Below are positions 15,753-22,143 of a stretch of DNA of 22,143 bases, one piece after another (positions within the stretch are counted from its first letter, which is position 1; every line of letters begins with the position of its first letter). The translations under genes and the position numbers were made by a program. Under the pieces are notes generated by a model. That model was given only the letters and a program-made list of their open reading frames with translations. It did not search any database and was not told the origin of the DNA. Source of the DNA: CALVGQ01 sp964370435 (GTDB lineage: Bacteria; Bacillota_I; Bacilli_A; Erysipelotrichales; Erysipelotrichaceae); NCBI GenBank assembly GCA_964370435.1, contig CAYJJG010000021.1:1-22143 (forward strand). The letters run 5' to 3'.

Positions 15753-16396
15753 GTATTATTGCACCCTCTATCCTATCAATGGATTTTAGTGATACAAAAA
15801 AGGCACTAGAAGATTTAAAACAAAGTAAAGCAGCATGGATGCACTTTGATGTTATGGACGGACATTTTGTACCTAATATGACTTTTGGTGTTGATGTTTT
15901 AAAAGCTATGAAAAAAAGCTGTGATTTAGTAATGGATGTTCATGTCATGATTGAAAATCCAACACAATATATGGATGTATTTGTTGATGCAGGTGCTGAT
16001 GTATATACTTTTCATTTTGAAGTATTTGAAAATCATCAAGCAATCATAGAGTTAGCTAATAAAATTAGAGCTAAAGGTTGTAAAGCAGGTATATCAATTA
16101 AACCAAAAACCGATGTAAAAGTACTAGAACCATTACTTCCATATTTTGATTTAGTTTTAATAATGTCAGTAGAACCTGGATTTGGTGGACAAAGTTTTGA
16201 TCAAGAAGCTTTAAATAAAATTAGCTATTTAAAGATGAAAATTCAAGAAAAAAAAGGGACTTGTTTAATTGAAGTTGATGGTGGAATTAATCAAGAGACT
16301 GCTAAACTTTGTAAAGAAGCAGGTGTCGATGTATTAGTAGCAGGAAGTTATGTGTTTAAAGGAAATATTATTGATAATGTAGAAAGTTTGTTATGA
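15749..16396 (+). CDS. rpe: Ribulose-phosphate 3-epimerase
   Basis: This 215-residue TIM-barrel enzyme interconverts D-ribulose 5-phosphate and D-xylulose 5-phosphate. Metal ligands and catalytic Asp are in place: H32 and D34 in MHFDVMDGHFVPN, H65 in MDVHVMI, then MSVEPGFGGQSF and EVDGGIN with the second catalytic Asp and the phosphate-binding Gly. Length is typical. It overlaps both rsgA and thiN by ATGA, so translation of the three is probably coupled. Confidence 0.97.
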   Translation: MSIIAPSILSMDFSDTKKALEDLKQSKAAWMHFDVMDGHFVPNMTFGVDVLKAMKKSCDLVMDVHVMIENPTQYMDVFVDAGADVYTFHFEVFENHQAIIELANKIRAKGCKAGISIKPKTDVKVLEPLLPYFDLVLIMSVEPGFGGQSFDQEALNKISYLKMKIQEKKGTCLIEVDGGINQETAKLCKEAGVDVLVAGSYVFKGNIIDNVESLL

Positions 16397-16992
16397 AAAC
16401 TGCTATATTAGTTCTAAAAGATGCTAACATAATACAATCTGTTAAGGGTGATTATATAGGTGTTGATCAAGGTGCTTTACAAATAATTAAACAGGGACTA
16501 CCACTTAGTACTGCTATTGGTGATTTTGATTCAATAACAGTGGATGAAAAGGCATATATTGAAAAAAATACGACTAATTTCATCGCTTTAAATCCAATGA
16601 AAGATACTAGTGATACTCAAGAAGCTATTATATTAGCAGAAAAGTTAGGTTATAAAAAAATAGTAGTGATGGGTGGATTAAGTAAGCGTTTTGATCATAC
16701 TTGGGCTAATATGCAACTACTTAGAAAATATCCTCATGTTGTTTGGATGGATGATCATAATAAAATTCAAATATTATCACAAGGGGAAAGCACTATCGAA
16801 AAAGAAAATTATCATTATATTTCTTTTTTTGCATTAAAAAGTGGTATAATAACTATAGAAAATTTAAAATATCAACTTAAACAATATGCTTTAGATGAAC
16901 TAGACTCACTTTGTTTAAGTAATGAATTTAATGATAAGCAAGCATCAATAATAACTACAATGCCTGTGTTGTGTATACAAAGCAAAGATTAA
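16393..16992 (+). CDS. thiN: Thiamine pyrophosphokinase
   Basis: This 199-residue protein transfers pyrophosphate from ATP to thiamine to make thiamine pyrophosphate. Motifs: GVDQGALQ, GDFDSI (Mg/ATP binding), KDTSDTQEA, and GGLSKRFDHTWANMQLL, the family GG-x-x-x-x-R-x-DH-x-x-x-N signature. The C-terminal half is the thiamine-binding beta sandwich, and SNEF is present. It is slightly shorter than the usual 210-215 residues. It closes the core of the operon in the usual place; MarR follows after 21 bases. Confidence 0.93.
   Translation: MKTAILVLKDANIIQSVKGDYIGVDQGALQIIKQGLPLSTAIGDFDSITVDEKAYIEKNTTNFIALNPMKDTSDTQEAIILAEKLGYKKIVVMGGLSKRFDHTWANMQLLRKYPHVVWMDDHNKIQILSQGESTIEKENYHYISFFALKSGIITIENLKYQLKQYALDELDSLCLSNEFNDKQASIITTMPVLCIQSKD
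16842..16850 (+). promoter_or_regulatory. Possible internal extended -10 promoter for the MarR gene
   Basis: TGGTATAAT is a perfect extended -10 inside the end of thiN, about 160 bases before the MarR start. No -35 box is seen. It could be chance, since this is AT-rich coding sequence. Confidence 0.25.
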
Positions 16993-17013
16993 GATAGAAA
17001 GAAGGGTATTAAA

Positions 17014-17478
17014 ATGGAAAACGCTAGACATACTTTAAATGAATTATTAGTAGAATTATTTAATTTTATATTGAATATAGAAGAACGTAATTTGAAAAGT
17101 AATGGTGTATCTTTAGGTATGAGCGAAGTCCATTTATTAGAAAATATTCAAAAAGCAGAAGATAATTCAATGTCATTTATTGCGAATCGCTTGTTGATTA
17201 CTCAAGGGACGCTAACATCCAATGTAAAAAGATTAATGGATAAAGGTTATATTCATCGCTATAAAGATGAAAAAGATAAGCGTATTGTAAGACTTGAATT
17301 AACAGAGAAAGCTGATCCTGTTTTAAAAATACATGAAGATTTTCATGAAAATATGATTGATAAAGCTATTAATGACTTAGAGGTACCTAATAATAAGGTG
17401 CTTATTGATAGTTTAGAAAATATTATGAAATACTTTAAAGAGGAATATAAAGCAATTAGTGCTAAAGTTAAAGAATAA
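17014..17478 (+). CDS. MarR-family transcriptional regulator, FabT-like
   Basis: This 154-residue winged-helix protein has N-terminal dimerisation helices, the recognition region SFIANRLLITQGTLTSNVKRL, then the wing GYIHRYKDEKDKRIVRLELT with the family's D-x-R turn. The pattern LFNFILNIEERNLK and the late HEDFHENMI resemble FabT, the fatty-acid synthesis repressor of Firmicutes. No fab gene is nearby, so that link is inference. The ribosome site is GAAGGG. It sits between thiN and rpmB, a position where Bacillus has spoVM. The gene is probably read through from thiN, with possible help from an internal promoter; a strong terminator follows. Confidence 0.88.
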   Translation: MENARHTLNELLVELFNFILNIEERNLKSNGVSLGMSEVHLLENIQKAEDNSMSFIANRLLITQGTLTSNVKRLMDKGYIHRYKDEKDKRIVRLELTEKADPVLKIHEDFHENMIDKAINDLEVPNNKVLIDSLENIMKYFKEEYKAISAKVKE

Positions 17479-17480
17479 AT

Positions 17481-17508
17481 AAAAAAATCGGATATCCGAT
17501 TTTTTTTG
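17481..17508 (+). terminator. Rho-independent terminator after the MarR gene (end of the priA-thiN operon)
   Basis: aaaaaaatcgg (17481-17491) pairs with ccgattttttt (17496-17506) around an ATAT loop, with T residues following. The symmetric A/T flanks allow it to act in both directions, between convergent transcription units. Confidence 0.85.
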
Positions 17509-17543
17509 TACTGTATTAAAATTCGAGGTTTCTTTGAAATAAA

Positions 17544-17566
17544 CAAAAAAAGAACTAACGTTCTTT
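17544..17566 (-). terminator. Rho-independent terminator of rpmB
   Basis: Read on the minus strand: aaagaac, a 4-base loop, gttcttt, then a T run. The stem begins in the rpmB stop codon. Confidence 0.75.
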
Positions 17567-17756
17567 AATTTGATTGTTGAGCTTTTAGTGTCTTTAAAGC
17601 ACGGGCAGAGATACGGACTCTTTGCGGTTTCCCGTCAATGACCACTTTCACTTTTTGTAAGTTAACATTCCATTTACGACGTGTAGCATGTAATGAATGA
17701 GAACGTCTATTTCCTGATAAGGCTTTTTTACCGGTAACAGCACAAACTTTTGACAT
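17565..17756 (-). CDS. rpmB: 50S ribosomal protein L28
   Basis: This 63-residue basic protein has the L28 features: CAVTGKKALSGNRRSHSLHATRR at the N-terminus, then WNVNLQKV and VRISARALKTL. It binds 23S rRNA near the central 50S region. Only the first Cys is kept, not the two CxxC pairs of zinc-binding L28 forms. It is transcribed alone from the minus strand, convergent with the thiN/MarR operon, as in Bacillus. The ribosome site is AAAGGGGGG (17765-17773 on the plus-strand coordinates). Confidence 0.97.
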   Translation of the reverse strand: MSKVCAVTGKKALSGNRRSHSLHATRRKWNVNLQKVKVVIDGKPQRVRISARALKTLKAQQSN

Positions 17757-17788
17757 ACCGTAAACCCCCCTTTCATAATTGCTTTAAA

Positions 17789-17817
17789 ATAATAACATGG
17801 TTAACATTAAAAATCAA
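17789..17817 (-). promoter_or_regulatory. Sigma-A promoter of rpmB
   Basis: On the minus strand, TTGATT (17812-17817) and TATTAT (17789-17794) are separated by 17 bases, with an extended -10 TG. This is the best promoter match in the window. Confidence 0.75.
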
Positions 17818-18028
17818 GATATAAATCATATAAAAGTTGTAAAAATACGACCCTTTTTGATTATTGTTAAAATTATCCAATAAGTAAGAAAAAGATTGAG
17901 TTACTTGAAAAGAATATAGTACATGTTATTAGTTTTATTAATAGTAATTATTTTAGTTTCCTAAATCTGTAAAAATATATAAAAAGTTACTTTATATTGG
18001 GTAAAATCAATTAAAATCATCTGTTATA

Positions 18029-18057
18029 TTGACTTTCAATATGGTATTATATATATG
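18029..18057 (+). promoter_or_regulatory. Promoter of ftsA-ftsZ
   Basis: TTGACT (18029-18034) is followed by TATATG (18052-18057) at 17 bases; TATATA at 18050-18055 is an alternative at 15. It lies just before the AAAAGGAGG ribosome site. The rest of 17830-18028 shows no gene. Confidence 0.55.
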
Positions 18058-18085
18058 ATGAATAAAAAGGAGGTCTGCTTAAAAT

Positions 18086-19402
18086 ATGGAAAAACAAATT
18101 TTTGCTTCTCTTGAGATTGCGGACCATGAAATTAGGTTAATTTTAGGAGAGTTCCATAATACGCGTTTTAACGTACTTAAAACGGAACGTGTTGAATGTG
18201 CGAGTATAGAAAAAAGTAGCAATACTAAATATGATAGTTTAAAAATAAAAAATAAGGATCAAATATCGAATACTATTAAGAAGATGCTTGACAATGCCTC
18301 TAGTAATGTAGGTGCTAAAATTGAAAATGTTATATTGAGTATTCCTAGCACGAATGTAGTTAGAAAAGCTGTTACCATTACACAGAGAAATGAAGATTAT
18401 AATCGCTTGATAACGCCTTATGAAATTAACAGAGCTTATAAGAAAGCAATGGATACTCCTATAGATAATCAACATATTGTTGTTAATGCTATATGCTCAA
18501 AATTTATATATCAAGGTAACGTTTCGCGAAAAATTCCGTACAACAAGGTTTGTGATGAATATACGATGGTGATTGATTTATACATGACTAATCGCCAATT
18601 AACATTTGATCTAGTAAGTTGTGTTGAAGCAACAGGGTGCAAAGTATTAGATATTTGTTTAGATGCTTATGCTTTAGCAAAAGAAATAAGCTTATTCGAA
18701 CATGAAATGAATGACAACATCATCTTAGTTAAGTTGGAACAACAATCAACTACAATTAGTTATTTTAGTGAAAATCGATTACTTTCAAGTAGAGTACTTA
18801 ATGAAGGATATTTAGCATGGGGTATGCAGTTTGCACTTAAGCAGGAAGTACCTAAAAATGTAGTAGCTTCAATTATCCTAAATAATGGACGTTTAAATAG
18901 TAGTAGTTATAGTGATCATGTTATTTACTTGTGGTCTAAAAATAATGTTAAACATGTTTTAAGTGATAGGCAGTTACAAGAACTTCTTCAACCAAGTTTA
19001 AAAGAATGGTCATCTATTATAGAAGAAATTTGTATACAAAAGACTGAAACTAAAAATAATCGTGTTATACTATGTGGCGAAGGAGCTGATATTGAAGGGC
19101 TTGATCGTTATCTTGAAAAGCTCACTGGTTGTGATGTGAAAAAATACATACCAGATACATTAGGTGCTAGAACACCAGCATTAGCTAATTGCTTAGGATT
19201 ATTTTTTGCTTATAAAGATCATCAAGATATATTAGGAAAGCAACAAACTTCAATTAATATGATGCAGTTCAATAAAGCTATTGGTGTAAGTAAAGAAAGT
19301 AAAGAAATAGATACAGTTAGTAGTGATAATGAAAATACTATCACTGGGAAATTAAAAAATATTTGGTTTGACTTTACATCAAAAAAAGGAAAGGATGAAT
19401 AG
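18086..19402 (+). CDS. ftsA: Divergent FtsA-like cell division protein
   Basis: This 438-residue actin-fold protein, next to ftsZ, is best read as FtsA, the protein that ties FtsZ filaments to the membrane. Domain order fits: a first strand pair (8-23), a SHS2-like region (about 90-170; NVVRKAVTI, IVVNAICSKF), the second actin lobe, and at the end a Trp/Phe/Lys segment (KLKNIWFDFTSKKGK) suited to an amphipathic membrane anchor. The nucleotide motifs are degenerate: the first phosphate loop reads SLEIADHE instead of xxDIGTxx, and the second reads KLEQQST (216-222) instead of DxGGGT. CGEGADIEGL near 330 keeps part of the adenosine motif. ATP binding is therefore doubtful (inference). Start: ATG at 18086, 12 bases after AAAAGGAGG. 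Confidence 0.8.
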   Translation: MEKQIFASLEIADHEIRLILGEFHNTRFNVLKTERVECASIEKSSNTKYDSLKIKNKDQISNTIKKMLDNASSNVGAKIENVILSIPSTNVVRKAVTITQRNEDYNRLITPYEINRAYKKAMDTPIDNQHIVVNAICSKFIYQGNVSRKIPYNKVCDEYTMVIDLYMTNRQLTFDLVSCVEATGCKVLDICLDAYALAKEISLFEHEMNDNIILVKLEQQSTTISYFSENRLLSSRVLNEGYLAWGMQFALKQEVPKNVVASIILNNGRLNSSSYSDHVIYLWSKNNVKHVLSDRQLQELLQPSLKEWSSIIEEICIQKTETKNNRVILCGEGADIEGLDRYLEKLTGCDVKKYIPDTLGARTPALANCLGLFFAYKDHQDILGKQQTSINMMQFNKAIGVSKESKEIDTVSSDNENTITGKLKNIWFDFTSKKGKDE

Positions 19403-19404
19403 CC

Positions 19405-20439
19405 ATGAAAAGAACAGAATTCGATCAAATTGCCAATATAAAAGTCTTTGGTATTGGCGGTGGCGGTAATAATGCAGTAAACCACATGTATGAAGAAAAC
19501 TTACAAGGTGTGGAGTTATATGTAGCTAATACAGATTTACAAGATTTAAATGCATCACCAGTACCTAATAAAATTCAATTAGGTAATTTAGGTGCAGGAA
19601 GTGATCCTCTTGTGGGAAGAAGTGCTGCTTTAGAACATGAAAGTGAAATACGCAGTTGCATGGAAGGTGCAAATATGGTTTATGTTACAGCAGGAATGGG
19701 TGGCGGTACTGGTACAGGAGCAGCGCCTATATTTGCGAAAATAGCGAAAGAATTAGGAGCTTTAACTGTTGGTATTGTAACTACTCCCTTTAAATTAGAG
19801 GGACGCCGTCGTGAAAGACAGGCAATGGAAGGATTAGCAGAATTATCTAAAGTAGTCGATTCATTAATTGTTGTTTCTAACAATCGCTTAATGGACATGA
19901 CAGGAAATATTGATTTATTAGATTCATTTAAAGAAGCTGATTTAGTTTTAACCCAAGGGGTAAGAATTGTAACTGATTTAATTGCTGTTCCTGGCTTAAT
20001 TAACTTAGATTTTGCCGATATTCAAACTGTAATGCTAAATAAAGGTAGAGCAGTTATTGGAATAGGTGAAGGAACTGGAGATAATGGTGCAGTAGAAGCA
20101 GCCAGACAAGCCGTAGAATCGCCTTTATTAGAAACACAGTTAAAAGGGGCAAAAAGTGCTATTGTAAATGTAACTGGTGGACATGATTTGACATTAATAG
20201 ATGTACAAAAAGCAGTAGAATTTATTGAAGATTATTCAGGTGATGATTTAGATGTTATTTTAGGTGCTATTATTAATGAAAATTTATCGGATACCATCAT
20301 TGTTACTATTATTGCAACTGGTTTTGAAGAGGAAGACGTTTTAAATACACCAGTTGAAACTAATGTAAAAAGAGTAGAAGAATCTATTGCTACAAAAGAA
20401 GAGGAAATATTTATTCCTGATTTCTTTAAAAATCGTTAA
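19405..20439 (+). CDS. ftsZ: Cell division GTPase FtsZ
   Basis: This 344-residue tubulin-like GTPase forms the division ring. Motifs: FGIGGGGNNAVN near the N-terminus, NTD, the signature GGGTGTG at 99-105, NRLMD, and the catalytic T7 loop NLDFADIQTVM. Just before the T3 loop the sequence is IQLG-NLGAG (57-65), about five residues shorter than the IQIG-xxxTxGLGAG of Bacillus and E. coli. The C-terminal linker is short (about 25 residues) and ends in the partner-binding tail IFIPDFFKNR, which fits the consensus that binds FtsA and SepF. It begins 2 bases after the ftsA stop and has its own terminator. Confidence 0.97.
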   Translation: MKRTEFDQIANIKVFGIGGGGNNAVNHMYEENLQGVELYVANTDLQDLNASPVPNKIQLGNLGAGSDPLVGRSAALEHESEIRSCMEGANMVYVTAGMGGGTGTGAAPIFAKIAKELGALTVGIVTTPFKLEGRRRERQAMEGLAELSKVVDSLIVVSNNRLMDMTGNIDLLDSFKEADLVLTQGVRIVTDLIAVPGLINLDFADIQTVMLNKGRAVIGIGEGTGDNGAVEAARQAVESPLLETQLKGAKSAIVNVTGGHDLTLIDVQKAVEFIEDYSGDDLDVILGAIINENLSDTIIVTIIATGFEEEDVLNTPVETNVKRVEESIATKEEEIFIPDFFKNR

Positions 20440-20441
20440 TT

Positions 20442-20464
20442 AAAGATGGAAATTCCATCTTTTT
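20442..20464 (+). terminator. Rho-independent terminator after ftsZ
   Basis: aaagatgga (20442-20450) pairs with tccatcttt (20454-20462) around a 3-base loop and is followed by T residues. Confidence 0.8.
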
Positions 20465-20495
20465 ATATCTAAGAAAATGAAGTGATTAACACTTA

Positions 20496-20502
20496 TGGAG
20501 GA
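20496..20502 (+). promoter_or_regulatory. Ribosome binding site that sets the PHP gene start
   Basis: TGGAGGA lies 3 bases before the ATG at 20506. An in-frame ATG at 20482 lacks a site and would add residues not seen in the family. Confidence 0.65.
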
Positions 20503-20505
20503 AAT

Positions 20506-21237
20506 ATGAAAAATTTATTAGATTTACACACACATACGCTAAGTAGTGGGCACGCTTATAGTACTTTACGTGAAAATATAGCTGCTGCTAAAGAAAAAGG
20601 ATTAACTTATTATGGTGTAAGTGACCATGGGCCAACTATGCCTGATGGGGCAAAACAGTTTTATTTTAATAACCTACGTGTTATTCCTAAAGTTATTGAT
20701 GGTGTAAAAATACTTAAAGGAGCAGAATTAAATATCTTAGATAAAGAAGGTAATATTGATTTAACTAATGAAGATTTAAAAGGATTAGATTATGTAATTG
20801 CTTCGATTCATGGACCATGTTTCCACAGTAACGATGTAGAAGGAAACACTATAGCAATTTGTAATGCGATGAAAAACCCTTATTTAAAGATAATAGGGCA
20901 TCCCGATGATGCACGCTATCCGCTTGATTATGAAAGGGTTGTTAAAGCTGCCAAAGAACACCATGTATTATTAGAAGTTAATAATAGTTCACTGCAACCA
21001 AATGGTTATCGTATAGGTGCAAAAGACAATTATAAAATAATGTTGGCATTATGTGCTAAGTATGATGTTCCTGTAATTTGTAATTCTGATGCTCATATTT
21101 CTTTTAGTGTAGGATTTATAGATACTGCATTATCACTGCTAGAGGAATTGAATTTCCCTAAACATTTGATAGTTAATTTTAATTCTAATCTAATTGAAGA
21201 ATATGTATTAAGTGAAAAACCTAGCATAAAAGCGTAA
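20506..21237 (+). CDS. PHP-domain phosphohydrolase, YcdX-like
   Basis: This 243-residue PHP-fold metal enzyme follows the E. coli YcdX layout. DLHTHT (6-11) and the distinctive SGHAYST (14-20) start it, followed by SDHGPTMPDG (39-48), FYFNNLRVIPKVIDGVKIL, IASIHGP, IIGHP, LLEVNNSSL and CNSDAHISFSVG near the end. These supply the His/Asp/Glu ligands of a trinuclear metal centre. Substrate is unknown; YcdX-type proteins act on phosphate esters. It may be transcribed by read-through from ftsZ or from an unseen promoter, since no good -35/-10 pair is visible in the short gap. Confidence 0.9.
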   Translation: MKNLLDLHTHTLSSGHAYSTLRENIAAAKEKGLTYYGVSDHGPTMPDGAKQFYFNNLRVIPKVIDGVKILKGAELNILDKEGNIDLTNEDLKGLDYVIASIHGPCFHSNDVEGNTIAICNAMKNPYLKIIGHPDDARYPLDYERVVKAAKEHHVLLEVNNSSLQPNGYRIGAKDNYKIMLALCAKYDVPVICNSDAHISFSVGFIDTALSLLEELNFPKHLIVNFNSNLIEEYVLSEKPSIKA

Positions 21238-21239
21238 AA

Positions 21240-21264
21240 ACAACTACTATAGGAAGTTGTCTTT
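21240..21264 (+). terminator. Weak terminator-like hairpin after the PHP gene
   Basis: acaact (21240-21245) pairs with agttgt (21255-21260), with a 9-base loop and only a short T run. Confidence 0.4.
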
Positions 21265-21286
21265 AATAGTTAAAATCAGGCAAGTA

Positions 21287-21314
21287 TTGTATAAATTGTA
21301 GTTCACTATATTAT
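21287..21314 (+). promoter_or_regulatory. Promoter of the membrane sensor gene
   Basis: TTGTAT (21287-21292) and TATTAT (21309-21314) are 16 bases apart, upstream of AAGGGG (21318-21323) and the ATG at 21333. Confidence 0.5.
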
Positions 21315-21332
21315 TATAAGGGGATTTAAAGT

Positions 21333-22143
21333 ATGAATAATTCATTACAAAAATCAAAAGGTAACATCTATTTTTTTATCGGAATCTTTTTTGTAATGAT
21401 GATTTGCTTTACACTATGGTATTTGCGAGTAGAGTATCGGTTTCATTCTGATGAAAATAGAACGATTTACTCACAAACAGGTGTTTGGGATTTAACGCAA
21501 TATGATTTTTCAAAAGGATTTGCGATAACAAGTGGTAGCGAGGAATATATCGAAGGAAAACTTGTATTACCACATGAATTTGATACAGAAGAAATAAAGA
21601 TAGGTTCGACATCTGTAGCTGTAAATACATCACGCATTACTCTTTATATGCCTGATGATAATGCTTATACGATAATGGGTAACAGCTTCGATTTTGCTGA
21701 ACGTATTTATATCAATGGTGAGCTAACAAAAGAAATAGGAACTGTAGGTTTAACTGCTGAAAGTTCAAGTGCGGACCATGCTTTTTTGAATATTACGGTA
21801 ACTCCTAAAGACGGGGTAATTGAAATCGTAAGACAAAGCAATAACTTTGTTCATCGCGACAATGGTGCAGCATCTCATATTTTAATTGGAACACCTGAAA
21901 TGATGAATCGTCTTTACAGCATTGAATATGGAATCACAGGGATTATAATCGGTCTATTTATTACCATTGCTATATCACATATCTTTCTTTTTGTTTTATT
22001 TCAAAAGTATAAGGCACATCTTTATTTTGCAATTCTTGCACTTACTTGGGGCTTACGTCTTGGGGTTACAGGATCTAAAGTATTTGGGGAATGGTTTGAT
22101 TTTTTACCATGGGAAGTACTGTTTCGTTTTGAATATATGACTG
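21333..22143 (+). CDS. Membrane sensor, 7TMR-DISM-like N-terminal part (3' truncated)
   Basis: The frame opens at ATG 21333, behind AAGGGG, and runs off the right edge; 270 residues are visible. An N-terminal helix (about 12-31) is followed by an extracellular region of about 165 residues. That region is rich in beta strands (RITLYMPDD, FAERIYINGEL, ITVTPKDGVIEIV), as expected of a jelly-roll sensor of the 7TMR-DISM type. A second helix begins near residue 200 (GITGIIIGLFITIAISHIF), then KAHLYFAILALTWGLRLG begins the multi-span block. Such proteins usually end in a histidine kinase, a diguanylate cyclase or a similar output domain, which is outside the window, so the signalling type is unknown. 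Confidence 0.7.
   Translation, partial: MNNSLQKSKGNIYFFIGIFFVMMICFTLWYLRVEYRFHSDENRTIYSQTGVWDLTQYDFSKGFAITSGSEEYIEGKLVLPHEFDTEEIKIGSTSVAVNTSRITLYMPDDNAYTIMGNSFDFAERIYINGELTKEIGTVGLTAESSSADHAFLNITVTPKDGVIEIVRQSNNFVHRDNGAASHILIGTPEMMNRLYSIEYGITGIIIGLFITIAISHIFLFVLFQKYKAHLYFAILALTWGLRLGVTGSKVFGEWFDFLPWEVLFRFEYMT

Noticed and set aside
16300..16420. TPP riboswitch before thiN
   Set aside because: thiN overlaps rpe by four bases, so there is no leader, and no thi-box sequence was recognised upstream.
17509..17564. spoVM, expected between thiN and rpmB in Bacillus
   Set aside because: No short open frame with its amphipathic sequence is present on the plus strand here; a MarR gene fills the position instead.
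19680..19898. 72-codon minus-strand frame opposite ftsZ
   Set aside because: It is a mirror of the conserved FtsZ glycine-rich region; no ribosome site or family match is seen.
21409..21633. 74-codon minus-strand frame opposite the membrane sensor
   Set aside because: It is antisense to a plus-strand frame with a promoter, ribosome site and recognisable layout, and it has no ribosome site or recognisable features of its own.

Overview
The window is AT-rich chromosomal DNA from a low-GC Gram-positive bacterium (Firmicutes). Three things support this. The gene order priA-rsmB-rlmN-prpC-prkC-rsgA-rpe-thiN with a convergent rpmB is the Bacillus-type order. There is a mannose-family PTS and a PASTA-domain kinase. 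Terminators are strong stem-loops followed by T runs. TGA is used as a stop (four ATGA stop/start overlaps), so this is not a Mollicutes-type code. The divergent FtsA/FtsZ pair sitting outside a dcw cluster, and the surface protein at the left edge, make an Erysipelotrichia-like lineage plausible; that placement is inference.

Left part (1-5602): the 3' end of a Thr-rich surface protein with a multi-span membrane end and its terminator, followed by a GntR/UTRA regulator with its own terminator. A separate promoter with a palindromic operator candidate then drives a five-gene unit: a tandem GNAT acetyltransferase, a PIG-L/LmbE-type deacetylase, and the IIB, IIC and IID subunits of a mannose-family PTS. 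The unit ends at a good terminator and has no EIIA gene. This is the most system-like accessory cassette in the window. I read it as uptake and acyl remodelling of an amino sugar, with the substrate unknown.

Middle part (5603-17508): a two-gene unit with a predicted zinc-dependent phospholipase C-like protein and a UMF1-type MFS transporter. Then comes a tightly packed housekeeping operon: priA, rsmB, rlmN, prpC, prkC, rsgA, rpe, thiN and a FabT-like MarR regulator. It joins replication restart, rRNA methylation, Ser/Thr phospho-signalling, ribosome assembly, the pentose phosphate pathway and thiamine pyrophosphate synthesis. The def and fmt genes usually found between priA and rsmB are absent here.

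Right part (17509-22143): rpmB on the minus strand with a well-formed promoter and terminator, then ftsA-ftsZ with their own promoter and terminator. FtsA has lost its recognisable nucleotide-binding motifs, and FtsZ has a shortened loop next to its gamma-phosphate loop. A YcdX-type PHP phosphohydrolase follows. The right edge cuts a membrane sensor of 7TMR-DISM-like layout. I see no tRNA or rRNA gene, CRISPR array, insertion sequence or phage gene. No gene-free stretch exceeds 300 bases; the longest, 5545-5819 and 17757-18085 including promoters, hold only the regulatory sites listed.
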